Part shown: piece by piece, positions 7,550 through 18,000 of the stretch
Layout of the letters: each line of letters opens with the position of its first letter
Numbering within the stretch: position 1 is the stretch's first letter
DNA from: Xylanimicrobium pachnodae JCM 13526 = NBRC 107786
Lineage (GTDB): Bacteria; Actinomycetota; Actinomycetes; Actinomycetales; Cellulomonadaceae
Direction: 5' to 3'
Assembly: GCA_001592145.1 (NCBI GenBank)
Contig: BCWJ01000027.1
Span: 1 to 32,693 of the forward strand
Length of the DNA stretch: 32,693 bases
Made by a program: the position numbers and the translations under genes
The notes under the pieces: model-generated
The model's database searches: none
What the model was told of the DNA's origin: nothing
The model's input: the letters and a program-made list of their open reading frames with translations, nothing else

Positions 7550-8754
7550 TGGCGATGAAGATCTTCCCGTACCGGACACGCGACTCCGACGACGCCGACC
7601 GTCCCGTCACCTCCGACGCGACGTACGGGCCCGCGCGCGTGGGACGGCGAACCAAGGACCTCACGAAGCGGCTCGCCCCCGGTGACATCGCGGTGATCGA
7701 CCATGTGGACATCGACCGGGTGGCGGCCGACGCGCTCGTCGCGGCCCGCCCGGCGGCAGTGCTCAACGCGGCCGCGTCGACGTCGGGCAGGTACCCGAAC
7801 GCGGGTCCGGGCATCCTGCTCGAGGCCGGGATCGTGCTGGTCGACGCTCTGGGCCCCGAGGTCATGTCCGTGGCGGACGGTTCGCCGGTCGGGATCGAGG
7901 ACGGCCGGGTCGTCGTCGGTGGCGTCACCGTGGCCGAGGGGGTGCGGCAGACTCCCGCGACCGTGGAGGCGAGCCTCGCCGAGGCGCGCGAGGGCCTGGG
8001 CACCGAGATCGAACGGTTCGCCGAGAACACGCTCACGTATCTGCGTCGCGAGAAGGACCTCTTGCTCGACGGCGTCGGTGTCCCCGACGTGCGCACCCGG
8101 TTCGAGGGCCGGCACGTCCTTATCGTGGTGCGCGGCTACCACTATCGCGAGGACCTCGCGATGCTGCGCTCGTACATCACCGAGAACCGGCCGGTACTGA
8201 TCGGCGTCGACGGCGGTGCGGACGCGATCCTCGACGCCGGGTACAAGCTGGACATGATCGTGGGCGACATGGACTCGGTGTCCGACAAGGCGCTCGCCTG
8301 CGGTGCCGAGATCGTGGTGCACGCCTACCGTGACGGGAACGCGCCCGGCCTGGAGAGGGTGCAGGCGCTCGGCGTCGAACCGGTGGTCTTTCCCGCCACC
8401 GGCACGTCGGAGGACATCGCGATGCTGCTCGCGGACGACAAGGGTGCTGAGCTGATCGTCGCCGTCGGTACCCATGCCACCCTCGTGGAGTTCCTCGACA
8501 AGGGCCGTGCCGGCATGGCCAGCACGTTCCTGACCCGGCTGCGGGTGGGCGGCAAGCTCGTGGACGCGAAGGGCGTCTCGCGCCTGTACCGCACCCGCAT
8601 CTCCACGGTCCAGCTCATGATGCTGTCTCTGGCCGGTGTCGCCGCCGTTGTCGCGGCACTGTGGTCCACGAACGTGGGGCAGACGGTCTTCGGTATCGTC
8701 ATCGCGCGGTTCGACGACTTCACCTCCTGGGTCGGGCGTCTCTTCGGCGGCTGA
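7546..8754 (+). CDS. steA: SteA-like cytokinetic ring protein
   Basis: Homologue of actinobacterial SteA (often annotated thiamin pyrophosphokinase-like). In Corynebacterium SteA works with SteB at the division site to activate peptidoglycan cleavage for daughter-cell separation. The middle has the thiamin pyrophosphokinase-like fold: VLIGVDGGADAILDAGYKLDMIVGDMDSVS, near residues 217-246, then GTSEDIAMLLA. The C-terminus holds one membrane helix (about 345-367, LMMLSLAGVAAVVAALW) followed by an amphipathic stretch, which suits a membrane-tethered cytoplasmic domain. Three possible starts sit within 10 nt (ATG 7546, 7549, 7555); 7546 overlaps the recN stop. Real thiamin activity is doubtful because the fold is fused to a membrane anchor and sits among division genes. 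Confidence 0.9.
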   Translation: MMAMKIFPYRTRDSDDADRPVTSDATYGPARVGRRTKDLTKRLAPGDIAVIDHVDIDRVAADALVAARPAAVLNAAASTSGRYPNAGPGILLEAGIVLVDALGPEVMSVADGSPVGIEDGRVVVGGVTVAEGVRQTPATVEASLAEAREGLGTEIERFAENTLTYLRREKDLLLDGVGVPDVRTRFEGRHVLIVVRGYHYREDLAMLRSYITENRPVLIGVDGGADAILDAGYKLDMIVGDMDSVSDKALACGAEIVVHAYRDGNAPGLERVQALGVEPVVFPATGTSEDIAMLLADDKGAELIVAVGTHATLVEFLDKGRAGMASTFLTRLRVGGKLVDAKGVSRLYRTRISTVQLMMLSLAGVAAVVAALWSTNVGQTVFGIVIARFDDFTSWVGRLFGG

Positions 8755-8807
8755 CCCGTTCTGCTCACTCGACCACCACGAACCTTCTGAAGGAGCGCCC
8801 AGCCGCC

Positions 8808-9839
8808 GTGATCGACTTCCGGTACCACCTCGTCTCGCTGATCTCGGTGTTCCTGGCGCTCGCCGTCGGGATCATCCTGGGCGCCGGGCCCCTGCAGGGC
8901 GCTATCGGCGCCACGCTCACCGACCAGGTCGACTCGCTGCGTGTGGAGCGCAACGAGCTGCGCACGCAGCTCAACGACACGCAGGCGGACGCAGCCGAAC
9001 GGCTCCAGTTCATCCAGGCGGCCGGACCCGCGTTGACTCAGGACACGCTCGACGGGGTCACGGTTGCCGTCGTCGAGCTCGACAACGTCAAGGCGGACGT
9101 GCAGAAGTCCATGGCGGACGCCGTCGAGGGTGCGGGCGGGACGGTCTCGGCGACCGTGGCGCTCAACCCCAGCTGGACGGACGAGGACCACGCCGGCCTG
9201 CGGGACACCATCGCGGCAGGTATGCGCGAGCGGCTGGTGGCGCTCGACATCGGCGTGAGCGACGAGTCGTCGGCCGACGAGCTGCTTGCCGCGGCCCTGG
9301 CGGTCGCACTCGGCGGCACGGAGTCCGACGGGGCGCGTAGCGAGGACTCCCTGGCCTTCGAACGTCAGCTCGAGCAGGCCGACCTGATCACCATCACCGG
9401 CACCGTCACCGAGTCCGCGGACGCGGTGCTGCTGCTGACCGCAACGCAGGACGACGCACAGTCCAGCGCCGCGACCCCGGCCCCGGACGAGAGCGCCCGG
9501 ACGTCGCTGGCGGTGCTGGCACGCACCATCCAGCCGCTGACGCCTGCCGTCGTGGCAGGCCCGACGGCACATTCGGGAGATGTCGTCTCGACCGTCCGCG
9601 CCGACGGTGAGCTCTCGGCTGCCGTGACGACGGTGAGCGGGTTCGACACGACGGTCGGTCGCATCGTGGTGCCGCTCGCGCTCGCCGCACACCTGGACGG
9701 CGTCGTGGGCCAGTACGGCTTCGAGGACGGCGCGACGGTGCTGCCGCCCATCGTCCGGACGGCGCCGACGGCCCATGAGACGCCGTCCGGCAACCCGGCA
9801 ACCGGCGAACCGACTCCCGCGGGCGAGGGCAACCAGTGA
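8808..9839 (+). CDS. steB: SteB/MctB-like envelope protein (copper transporter family name)
   Basis: A 343-residue protein with an N-terminal membrane anchor (IDFRYHLVSLISVFLALAVGIILGAGPL) followed by a coiled-coil segment (about 35-65, LRVERNELRTQLNDTQADAAERL) and an extracytoplasmic domain, the layout of SteB/Rv1698-like proteins. These were named copper transporters (MctB) in mycobacteria; in Corynebacterium SteB activates the RipA endopeptidase. The tail, about 320-343, is Pro/Thr/Glu rich and probably disordered. The GTG start is fixed by homology to the MIDFRYH start; AAGGAG lies about 12 nt upstream, longer than usual. The stop overlaps the next gene. The pairing with steA supports a role in cell separation rather than copper export. 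Confidence 0.88.
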   Translation: MIDFRYHLVSLISVFLALAVGIILGAGPLQGAIGATLTDQVDSLRVERNELRTQLNDTQADAAERLQFIQAAGPALTQDTLDGVTVAVVELDNVKADVQKSMADAVEGAGGTVSATVALNPSWTDEDHAGLRDTIAAGMRERLVALDIGVSDESSADELLAAALAVALGGTESDGARSEDSLAFERQLEQADLITITGTVTESADAVLLLTATQDDAQSSAATPAPDESARTSLAVLARTIQPLTPAVVAGPTAHSGDVVSTVRADGELSAAVTTVSGFDTTVGRIVVPLALAAHLDGVVGQYGFEDGATVLPPIVRTAPTAHETPSGNPATGEPTPAGEGNQ

Positions 9840-10666
9840 CCGTGTGGCGGATGGTGCGCGCCGCTGTCGCAGCGGCCGCCACCACGGCGGGAGTGCGTGC
9901 CCTCGCGGGTGCCACGCCACCCGGCGGTGCCGGACGCTGGACGAGGACCAACCATCGGGGCGAGCCCATCAGCCTGCTCGAAGGGCCGGCCGTGGCCACC
10001 GGGCTTGCGGCCGGGATGCTCGCCGGCGCGCCGGGGCGCACCGGGGCGGCCGCCGTGCTGGCCACGATCGGGGCGGGCGCGTTCGGGGTCGTCGACGACC
10101 TCGCGGAGGACACCTCGACGCGGACGAAAGGCCTCAAGGGACACCTGGGCGCGCTGCGTGAAGGCCGGCTCACCACGGGCGGTCTCAAGGTGCTGGGCAT
10201 CGGTGCCACCTCGCTCGCGGCGGCGGCGGTGGGTACCCGTCATCGCGGCTCGACGGCCGGCTGGCTGGCGGAGGTCGCCGTCAACGGGTCCCTCATCGCC
10301 GGCAGCGCCAACCTGATCAACCTGCTGGACCTGCGCCCCGGGCGCGCGCTCAAGGCCGCTGGGGCGCTCGCCGTCGTCCCCGCCCGCGGACCGGCCGCGG
10401 CCGCCGGGACCGGCGCCGTCCTCGGCGCAGCCGCCGCCGCAGCGTCCGGGGACCTCGGCGAGCGCGACATGCTCGGCGACGGCGGGGCGAACGCGCTGGG
10501 CGCGCTGATGGGCACCCGCGTGGCGTTCGGCCTCCCGCTGGCGGCGCGCGTCGCCGCGCTGGCCGGTGTCCTCGGATTGACGTTCGCCAGCGAGAAGGTG
10601 AGCTTCTCCCAGGTCATCGCGGAGACCCCGTGGCTCAAGGCGGTTGACGACCTGGGGCGTCGGTGA
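9836..10666 (+). CDS. MraY/WecA-like (GT4) integral membrane protein, uncharacterised
   Basis: A 276-residue, very Ala/Gly-rich membrane protein. It keeps the skeleton of polyprenyl-phosphate phosphosugar transferases: GVVDDLAED with Asp pair D87-D88 near the first cytoplasmic loop, then KGLKGHL and LTTGGLK, then NLINLLDLRPGRALK (N159, N162, D165), which resembles the N-x-x-N-x-x-D motif, and LGDGGANALGA (D215). The His-rich C-terminal loop of true MraY is not seen, and at 276 residues it is shorter than MraY (about 360). About eight to ten hydrophobic segments are likely. It overlaps steB and murJ by 4 nt each, so it is part of an envelope operon. Whether it is an active transferase, and on which sugar nucleotide, is unknown. 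Confidence 0.75.
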   Translation: MTVWRMVRAAVAAAATTAGVRALAGATPPGGAGRWTRTNHRGEPISLLEGPAVATGLAAGMLAGAPGRTGAAAVLATIGAGAFGVVDDLAEDTSTRTKGLKGHLGALREGRLTTGGLKVLGIGATSLAAAAVGTRHRGSTAGWLAEVAVNGSLIAGSANLINLLDLRPGRALKAAGALAVVPARGPAAAAGTGAVLGAAAAAASGDLGERDMLGDGGANALGALMGTRVAFGLPLAARVAALAGVLGLTFASEKVSFSQVIAETPWLKAVDDLGRR

Positions 10667-10692
10667 CCGAGGGCCCGGTGACCGAGGGCCCG
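10663..10692 (+). repeat. 15-bp tandem duplication at the murJ start
   Basis: GTGACCGAGGGCCCG occurs twice in a row (10663-10677 and 10678-10692). Both copies begin with an in-frame GTG, so murJ has two equivalent starts five codons apart (MTEGP then VTEGP). Confidence 0.9.
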
Positions 10693-12462
10693 GTGGGCGA
10701 CGGCCTGGCAGGTGAGGGCACCGCGGCCCGGCCACTGGACGGTGGGACCGCGGAGGCGACGTCGAGCGGACGCGGGGCGGTCGTCCGAGGCACGCAGACG
10801 GTTGCGGGTGCGGCTCTGCTCATCACCGTCGTCACGCTCGCGAGCCGGGCCGTCGGGTTCGCGCGCTGGCTCGCGCAGGCGCAGTTCCTGGGCACGGGTG
10901 GCATCGACGGACCGTTCAACACGGCGAACACCCTGCCGAACCTGCTGTTCGAGGTCGCCGCCGGCGGCGCCCTGGCGGGTGCCGTGGTCCCCCTCATCGC
11001 CGGGCCGCTGAGCCGGGCGGCATCCTCGGGCCCCGGAGCCGTGCAGGCCCGGGCGCAGGCATCACGCTCCGCATCAGCGCTGCTGTGCTGGGCACTGATC
11101 GTCCTGGTGCCGTTGGGGGTGCTCACCGCACTGCTGGCGCGACCCCTGATCGAGCTGCTGCCCGCCGCGGCAGCCACGGACGAGGCGACGCGGCTGGTGA
11201 TGGTCGATGCTGCGACACGGTTCCTGCGGGTCTTCTCGGTGCAGATCCCCGTCTACGGCGTGGCTGTGGTGCTCGGGGGGATCCTCCAGGCCCGGCGCCG
11301 GTTCTTCTGGCCGGCGTTCGCTCCGCTGGTGTCCAGCGTGGTGGTGATCGGCGTCTACGCCGTCTTCTCGGTGGTGGCCGGCGGGCGGCAGGGCGACGTG
11401 GGCGCACTGTCCCGCTCAGCCTTCGACTGGCTCGCCTGGGGCACCACGGTCGGTGTGGCGTTCCTCGCGCTCCCGCTGCTGCTCCCGGTCCGCGCGACGG
11501 GGCTGCGGTTGCGGCCCACCCTGCGGTTCCCGCAGGGGGAGGGTCGTCGCGCCGCCCGGCTCGCGTTCGCGGGGATCGGGGCGCTCGTCGCGCAGCAGGC
11601 GTCGGTATTCGTCATGATGCGGTCGGCCATCGCGATGGGTGACATGAGCCTGTGGACCGTCTACCTGTGGGCTCAGCAGGTCTACCTGCTGCCGTACGCG
11701 ATCCTGGCGTTCCCGATCGCGACGAGCTCGTTCCCCCATTTCACCGCGCACGCAGCGGCGGGACGCACGGCGGAGCTGCGCGCGCTGGTCGCGAGCACCA
11801 CCCGAACCCTTGTCCTTGCCATCGGCGCAGGAGTCGCCGCACTGATCGCCGCGGCGCCGTTCGTGCAGCAGGTGTTCGAGGTCATCTCGCGCGGGGAGGG
11901 GGCGGCCGGCCTCGCGGCCGGGCTCACCTGGATGGCCCCCGGCCTCATCGGGTTCGCGCTGATCCTGCACCTGTCGCGCGCCCTCTACGCGGTCGACGCC
12001 GGCCGGGCCGCGGTCACGGCGACCGCGGCAGGCTGGCTCGTCGTCGTCGTCGCGGCGCTCGCGGTGCCGCGCGTCGCCGCCGGGTCGTCGGACGGCATCG
12101 TGCCCTGGAGCACCGCACTGAGCCTGCTCGGCGCGTCGGGGACCGCGGGCATGGTGGTCGCCGGCGCCGGGCTGCTGATTGCCGTGCGCCGGCGCCTGGG
12201 CCCGGGGTCGCTGGCCGGGGTGCCCGTCTCGCTCGCGGTCGTCGCGGTGGGCGCGGCTCTGGGCGCCCTCGTCGGGCGGCAGGTGCCGGTTCCGGCCGGT
12301 GGCGGAGGCGTGGGAGCGTTCGGCACCGCCATCGGGCTCGGCGTGCTGGCGGGTGGCATCGCGGTGGTCGTGGTTCTGGTGGTCGCGATGGCGGATCCCG
12401 CGCTGCGGGTCCGGGTGGCGGGCCTTGGTACGGGCCTCGTGCGGCGGTTGCGACGCGGCTGA
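10663..12462 (+). CDS. murJ: Lipid II flippase MurJ (MviN family)
   Basis: MOP-superfamily integral membrane protein that moves the peptidoglycan precursor lipid II across the membrane. After a soluble 45-residue N-terminus, family motifs follow: [19 protein letters not shown] and [29 protein letters not shown], which match the first two helices of actinobacterial MurJ, then [28 protein letters not shown] and [22 protein letters not shown]. About 14 hydrophobic segments can be counted over 599 residues, as expected. The start GTG overlaps the upstream stop and lies in a 15-bp duplication. Placement behind steA, steB and the MraY-like gene ties precursor export to septal remodelling. Confidence 0.93.
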   Translation: MTEGPVTEGPVGDGLAGEGTAARPLDGGTAEATSSGRGAVVRGTQTVAGAALLITVVTLASRAVGFARWLAQAQFLGTGGIDGPFNTANTLPNLLFEVAAGGALAGAVVPLIAGPLSRAASSGPGAVQARAQASRSASALLCWALIVLVPLGVLTALLARPLIELLPAAAATDEATRLVMVDAATRFLRVFSVQIPVYGVAVVLGGILQARRRFFWPAFAPLVSSVVVIGVYAVFSVVAGGRQGDVGALSRSAFDWLAWGTTVGVAFLALPLLLPVRATGLRLRPTLRFPQGEGRRAARLAFAGIGALVAQQASVFVMMRSAIAMGDMSLWTVYLWAQQVYLLPYAILAFPIATSSFPHFTAHAAAGRTAELRALVASTTRTLVLAIGAGVAALIAAAPFVQQVFEVISRGEGAAGLAAGLTWMAPGLIGFALILHLSRALYAVDAGRAAVTATAAGWLVVVVAALAVPRVAAGSSDGIVPWSTALSLLGASGTAGMVVAGAGLLIAVRRRLGPGSLAGVPVSLAVVAVGAALGALVGRQVPVPAGGGGVGAFGTAIGLGVLAGGIAVVVVLVVAMADPALRVRVAGLGTGLVRRLRRG

Positions 12463-12563
12463 CCGGCATCGTCCCTGGGAAGTCCCGGTGTGCGGGGTGG
12501 GTCTGGCGCCCGGAGGTGCCGCTTCCCACACCGTTCACGGAGGGCAGCGCCGCCACCGTCGGA

Positions 12564-12569
12564 TAAGGT
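12564..12569 (+). promoter_or_regulatory. Candidate -10 box of a leaderless pyrG promoter
   Basis: TAAGGT fits TANNNT and ends 8 nt before the pyrG GTG, so transcription could begin at or next to the start codon. The same bases (AAGGTGGAG) could instead act as a ribosome site 4 nt from the GTG, so the two readings compete. No convincing -35 is present. The 115-bp gap before pyrG otherwise holds only a weak stem (GGTGTG at about 12488 with CACACC at about 12528). Confidence 0.5.
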
Positions 12570-12577
12570 GGAGTTCC

Positions 12578-14260
12578 GTGGCAGACCACCTCAACCGTTC
12601 ACAGTCCCGTCCTTCCGGCCGCTCGGGTGCCACGCACACGACGCGCCACATCTTCGTGACGGGCGGTGTGGTCTCCTCCCTGGGCAAGGGTCTGACCGCT
12701 TCGTCGCTCGGTCGCCTGCTGCGTTCGCGGGGCCTGCGCGTCACCATGCAGAAGCTCGACCCGTACCTGAACGTGGACCCGGGCACCATGAACCCGTTCC
12801 AGCACGGCGAGGTGTTCGTCACGGAGGACGGCGCCGAGACCGACCTCGACATCGGCCACTACGAGCGGTTCCTGGACGTGGAGCTGCCGGCGTCGTCGAA
12901 CGTCACCACGGGCCAGATCTACTCGAGCGTCATCGCCCGCGAGCGGCGCGGCGAGTACCTGGGCGACACGGTGCAGGTGATCCCGCACATCACTGACGCG
13001 CTCAAGGAGCGCATGCGCGACCAGGCGAGCGACGACGTCGACGTGATCATCACGGAGATCGGCGGCACGGTCGGTGACATCGAGTCGCTGCCCTTCCTGG
13101 AGGCGGCACGTCAGGTGCGCCACGAGCTGGGCCGCGAGAACTGCTTCTTCCTGCACGTCTCGCTGGTGCCCTACATCGGCCCCGCGCAGGAGCTGAAGAC
13201 GAAGCCGACGCAGCACTCGGTCGCGGCGCTGCGCAACATCGGCATCCAGCCGGATGCGCTCGTGCTGCGCTCGGACCGCCCCGTTCCGGACGCCATGAAG
13301 CGCAAGATCGCGTCGTTCTGCGACGTCGACAACGAGGCCGTGGTCAATGCCGCGGACGCGCCGAGCATCTACGACATCCCGCGCGTGCTGCACACCGAGG
13401 GCCTGGACGCCTACGTGGTGCGCCGGCTGAGCCTGCCGTTCCACGACGTCGACTGGGACGCGTGGAACACGGTGCTCGACCGGGTGCACAAGCCGAAGGC
13501 GACCGTCGAGGTCGCGCTCGTGGGCAAGTACATCGACCTGCCGGACGCCTACCTGTCGGTCACGGAGGCCCTGCGGGCGGGCGGGTTCGCGAACAACGCC
13601 AAGGTCACGATCCGCTGGGTCGCGGCTGACGAGTGCGAGACGCCCGAGGGCGCGCAGAAGTCCCTGGAGGGTGCGGACGCGGTGCTGGTGCCCGGCGGGT
13701 TCGGGGTGCGCGGCATCGACGGCAAGGTGGGTGCGCTGCGCTGGGCGCGCGAGAACCTGGTGCCGACGCTGGGCATCTGCCTGGGGCTGCAGTCGATGGT
13801 GATCGAGTACGCGCGCAACGTGCTGGGTCACGCCGACGCCTCGTCCACCGAGTTCGACCCGAAGAGCGCGCACCCCGTCATCGCGACGATGCAGGAGCAG
13901 CTCGCGTTCGTCGAGGGTGCGGGGGACCTGGGCGGCACGATGCGCCTGGGCGGGTACCCGGCCACGCTGGCGCCCGGATCGCAGGTGGCGAAGGCGTACG
14001 GCACCGAGCAGGTCTCGGAGCGCCACCGCCACCGCTACGAGGTCAACAACGCCTACCGTCCCGCCCTGGAGGAGGCCGGCCTGGTCATCTCGGGCACCTC
14101 ACCGGACGGCTCGCTCGTCGAGTACGTCGAGCTGCCCGCCGACGTGCACCCGTATTACGTGTCCACCCAGGCGCACCCCGAGTTCACCTCGCGTCCGACG
14201 CGGGCGAACCCGCTGTTCACGGGGTTGATCGCGGCGGCCCTGGAACAGCAGGGCGCGTGA
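12578..14260 (+). CDS. pyrG: CTP synthase
   Basis: Makes CTP from UTP, ATP and glutamine. The synthetase domain opens with [25 protein letters not shown] (P-loop) near residue 24 and contains [22 protein letters not shown] and [17 protein letters not shown]. The class I glutamine amidotransferase domain follows from about residue 310: nucleophile Cys401 in [11 protein letters not shown], and the His/Glu pair in [25 protein letters not shown] is also conserved. Length 560 is normal. The GTG start gives the N-terminal extension usual in actinobacteria. The stop overlaps the NUDIX gene (GTGA), an arrangement shared with mycobacteria. Confidence 0.98.
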   Translation: MADHLNRSQSRPSGRSGATHTTRHIFVTGGVVSSLGKGLTASSLGRLLRSRGLRVTMQKLDPYLNVDPGTMNPFQHGEVFVTEDGAETDLDIGHYERFLDVELPASSNVTTGQIYSSVIARERRGEYLGDTVQVIPHITDALKERMRDQASDDVDVIITEIGGTVGDIESLPFLEAARQVRHELGRENCFFLHVSLVPYIGPAQELKTKPTQHSVAALRNIGIQPDALVLRSDRPVPDAMKRKIASFCDVDNEAVVNAADAPSIYDIPRVLHTEGLDAYVVRRLSLPFHDVDWDAWNTVLDRVHKPKATVEVALVGKYIDLPDAYLSVTEALRAGGFANNAKVTIRWVAADECETPEGAQKSLEGADAVLVPGGFGVRGIDGKVGALRWARENLVPTLGICLGLQSMVIEYARNVLGHADASSTEFDPKSAHPVIATMQEQLAFVEGAGDLGGTMRLGGYPATLAPGSQVAKAYGTEQVSERHRHRYEVNNAYRPALEEAGLVISGTSPDGSLVEYVELPADVHPYYVSTQAHPEFTSRPTRANPLFTGLIAAALEQQGA

Positions 14261-14952
14261 GCGCGTCCGAGGCAGCGGGTCCGGCCGACGTCGTCGCGCC
14301 CCGTCCCGCACGGCGACGTGAGGACGCGGCCTACCACGGCCGCATCATCGACGTCGTGCGTGACGACGTCGACCTGGGTGACGCCGGGACCGCGTTGCGC
14401 GAGTACGTGGACCATCCCGGTGCGGTCGCGATCGTCGCGCTCGACGACGACGGTCGCGTCGCGCTGGTAAGCCAGTACCGCCACCCCGTCCGCTCGGTGC
14501 TATGGGAGATCCCGGCGGGGCTGCTGGACGTCGACGGCGAGGACGCGCAGGTGGCCGCCGCGCGCGAGCTGTACGAGGAGGCCGACCTGCGGGCCGGTCG
14601 CTGGGACGTGCTCGCGGACTTCCTCACGTCACCGGGCATCAGCAACGAGGCGCTGCGCGTGTTCCTGGCGCGGGACCTGTCGGCCGTGCCCGCCGGGGAG
14701 CGGCACCACCGCACCGAGGAGGAGGCCACGATGGAGCTGCGCTGGGTGCCGCTCGACGACGTCGTGGCCGGGGTGCTGGACGGGTCGCTGCACAACCCGT
14801 CGACCCTGGTCGGCGCGCTCGCCGCCCACGCGGCCCGCGCGCGCGGGTGGATCGGGCTGCGCCCCGCCGACGCGCCCTGGCCCTACCGCCGGGACGAGCT
14901 CAACCGACGGTGCCGGCCGGTCGGCGGCGACCGGGGTGCGGTCGCCGGCTGA
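14257..14952 (+). CDS. NUDIX hydrolase, ADP-ribose pyrophosphatase-like
   Basis: Likely hydrolyses ADP-ribose or a related nucleoside diphosphate compound. The NUDIX box reads [20 protein letters not shown] then YEEADL; the metal-binding REL-x-EE core is intact, while the Gly usual after EE is replaced (EEADL). Upstream [16 protein letters not shown] is typical of the ADP-ribose branch. Length is 231 residues. It is translationally coupled to pyrG, the same pairing as Rv1699-Rv1700 in mycobacteria. Confidence 0.92.
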   Translation: MSASEAAGPADVVAPRPARRREDAAYHGRIIDVVRDDVDLGDAGTALREYVDHPGAVAIVALDDDGRVALVSQYRHPVRSVLWEIPAGLLDVDGEDAQVAAARELYEEADLRAGRWDVLADFLTSPGISNEALRVFLARDLSAVPAGERHHRTEEEATMELRWVPLDDVVAGVLDGSLHNPSTLVGALAAHAARARGWIGLRPADAPWPYRRDELNRRCRPVGGDRGAVAG

Positions 14953-15005
14953 CACGCCTCTCCTGGAGGGGCCACCACGACCGAGGGCTGCACCCTCGAG
15001 CGGCT

Positions 15006-15028
15006 CCCGCCGCGCCCGTCGCGGCGGG
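15006..15028 (+). terminator. GC-rich hairpin after the pyrG-NUDIX unit
   Basis: CCCGCCGCG, a 5-nt loop (cccgt), then CGCGGCGGG: a perfect 9-bp stem 53 nt after the NUDIX stop. There is no T-tract, which is common for actinobacterial terminators. It separates the unit from the regulator gene. Confidence 0.65.
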
Positions 15029-15060
15029 CCGGGCTCCGGGGCGGGGGCGGGTGTGCCGGA

Positions 15061-15066
15061 TACAGT
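15061..15066 (+). promoter_or_regulatory. Candidate -10 box of a leaderless promoter for the AfsR-like gene
   Basis: TACAGT fits TANNNT and is followed by six bases and then the GTG start, placing the expected transcription start at the start codon. No ribosome site is seen upstream of this GTG, which supports leaderless expression. The -35 region is GC-only and not recognisable. Confidence 0.55.
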
Positions 15067-15072
15067 GACCCG

Positions 15073-18000
15073 GTGAGTCCTCACCCCGTCGCGTCGCGCG
15101 TCGGTGTCCTGGGCCCCGTCGTCGTCATCGGGCCGGACGGGGAGTCGCGACCCCCGCGCGGCGAGCGGGCAGCCGCGCTGCTCGTGGTGCTCGCGCTGGC
15201 CGCAGGGCGAGCCGTCCCCGTCACCTCGCTGGTCGACGAGCTGTGGACCGACGCGGCGCCCGCCGACCCGCGCGCCGCACTCCAGTCGCTCGTCTCTCGA
15301 CTGCGCGCCACCGCGGGTGCGGCGGTCGTGGTCGCGCGTCCCGGTGGCTACGTGCTCGATGCTGCCACCGACCTGGGGGACGCCGCGGCCGCGCTCCGGG
15401 CCGCCCGGGAGTCCCTCGCCCGGGGCGGCGGGGCGCAGGCCGCGCGGATCGCGCAGGAGGCCCTCGCGCTGTGGCGCGGGGCGCCCGGCGAGGGGCTGGG
15501 TCCCGACCACGCGGACCTCGCACGGTCGCTGGCCGCTGCCTCGGATCGCCTGACGGACGAACTGGCCGCCGTCCGCCGCCAGGCGGCCGTCACGCTGGCC
15601 GACCACGAGACCGTGATCGCGCTGGCAGCGCCCGCGTTCGCCGCCGACGCCACCGACGAGGTGGCCGCCCGCGACCTGATGTTCGCGCTGACGGCGCTCG
15701 GCCGGGGGGACGAGGCCGCCCGCGTGTACTCGCGCCTTCGCCACGCGCTGGTCACCGAGCTGGGTGCGGACCCGTCCCCGCAGGTCACGGCACTCGCGCA
15801 GGAGGCCACCGCGGCGGTGCCCTCAGGGGAGGACCCGGGACCCGGCCCGCGCGAGGCAGGGCACCACGGTGTGACCCAGCCCCGGGCGGTGGCGCGCGCC
15901 CGGAGCACCGCGAGCCCGCTGCTCGGACGCGACGCGGACCTCGCCGCGCTGCTGTCCGCCGTCGAGCAGCACCGGCTCGTGACGATCCTCGGCCCGGGCG
16001 GGCTCGGCAAGACGCGTCTCGCGCTCGAGGTGGCGGGACAGGCGCCCCACCGTGCGGCCGGACGACTGGAGGTGGCCGTCGCCGAGCTCGCGGGGGTCCG
16101 CACCGACGACGACGTGCTGCTGGCGCTCGCGGACGCCCTCGGCATCTCGCTGCTGGCCTCGGCCCGGCTGCAGGACCGGCTGCTCGCCGGGGACGTGCGT
16201 GAGCAACTGGTGGAGCGAGTGAGCGCTGCGCCCATGCTCCTGGTGCTCGACAACTGCGAGCACGTGGCGGCGGGTGCTGCCGCCTGGGCCGGCGAGCTGT
16301 TGACCGCCGCCCCCGGACTGCGGGTGCTCGCGACGTCGCGCGCACCGCTCCAGCTTGCGGCCGAGCAGGTGTACGCGCTCGCGCCGCTCGACGCGGCGGG
16401 CGCGGGAGCGGATCTGTTCCTCCGCCGCGCGCGGGCCGCCCGGCCGGGGGCTCAGCTGCCCCGGGAGGTCGTGATCCGGCTCGTGGAACGGCTCGACGGC
16501 CTCCCGCTCGCGATCGAGCTCGCTGCCGCCCGCGTGCGGACTCTGAGCGTGGCCGAGATCGAGGCGCACCTGATCGAGGCGCAGCTGGGGGAGCGGTTCG
16601 CGCTGCTGCGTGGCGGCGACCGGTCGGCACCCGAACGGCACCGCACCCTGGAAGCCGTCATCGCGTGGAGCTGGGACCTGCTCGACCCCGCACAGCAGGC
16701 GTTGTGGCGCCGCGTGGCCCTGCTGCCCGACGGGTTCTCGGCGCAGGCGGCCGCCGTCGTCGGGGGTCTGGACCGCGGCGGGAACGCCCTGGCCGTCCTG
16801 GACGACCTGGACGCGCTCGTGACGCAGTCGATCGTGGTGACGAGCGACGGCCCCGAGGGGGCGCGGTACGCCATGCTGGAGACCGTCCGTGAGCTGGGGC
16901 TGGTACGTCTCGAGCAGGCCGGTGAGGCGGACGCGGCCCTGGACGCGCTGTGGGCGTGGGCGAACGACCTCGCCGCGCGGCGGACCGGTGACCTGCTGGG
17001 GCCGTCACAGGTCGCGGCACTGACCGAGCTCGGTGTGGAGCACGAGAACCTCCTGTACGCGCTGCGGGCGGCGGCCCGGCGCGTGCGCGGGGAGCCGCGC
17101 CCCGGGACGTCGTCGGTGGTGCGCCCCGACGTCGTGGTCCGGCTGTTCGTGGCCCTGGTGGGCCGATGGGTGCTCCAGGGCGTCGAGGAACGTGCCGCGC
17201 AGCTTGCCGGGGCGGTGGCCGAGGCGTTGCTCTGGTGGCGGGTGCCGCGCGATCTGAGAGGTGTGGCGAGCCTGGCGCTCGTGTTCGCCGCTCTGGCGCG
17301 GGGCGCCGAAGGGGGTGTGGGTGCGGTCCGGCTGCTGGCACGGCTGCGGCGCCTGCTGCAAGCCGACGATCAGGACCCGCAGGGCCCCACGACGGATCGC
17401 CGCATCCGGCTCGTGGCCCTCGGATGCCTGACGGCGATGGGCCAGGCCACGCAGGACGCGATGCGGGTGGTAGCCGCACTGCGTGACGACGCCGACCCGA
17501 TGCTGTCCGCGCTGGCCTACGTGACCCTGGCGCAGGACGCGGAGAACTCCGGACGGCTTACCGAGTCAGTCACCCTCGCGGAGCAGGCGTACGAGGCGGC
17601 ACTGCTCATCGGGGACGTCGCGTTTCCCTCGTTCACCGCGATGATGGCGGCCACCGGGTGCAGCGAGGCGGGAGACCACGCCTCCGCGCGCCGATGGTCG
17701 ACGATCGCCCGTGCCGGTCTGGCGCAGCTCGGGTCGCCCGAGGGTGCCCGTGACATCGGACGCCAGCTCGACTGGGTCGACCTCGCCGCGGCGCTCGGCA
17801 CGGGCGACCTGGAGGCCGCGGAGCGGCTGTGCGACGCGCTCGAACGGAGCGACGACGGCGACCGGCCCGCGGACGTCCCCGACCCGGCGGGGGCGGTCGC
17901 TGCGGGGCAACGCGGTTCCTCCGACCATCTGGGCCGGCAGGCCGCCACCGGCACGGGGCGGGCCGAGCTCGCCTGGGCGCGCGGTGACCTGGACGGCGCG

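Noticed and set aside
7546-8754. Thiamin pyrophosphokinase
   Set aside because: The fold is related, but the C-terminal membrane anchor and linkage to steB and murJ indicate SteA.
12488-12533. Terminator between murJ and pyrG
   Set aside because: Only a 6-bp stem with a long loop and no T-tract; too weak to call.
12599-14032. Minus-strand open frame of 477 codons opposite pyrG
   Set aside because: Antisense shadow of CTP synthase; composition (V, R, H, D rich) is typical of such shadows.
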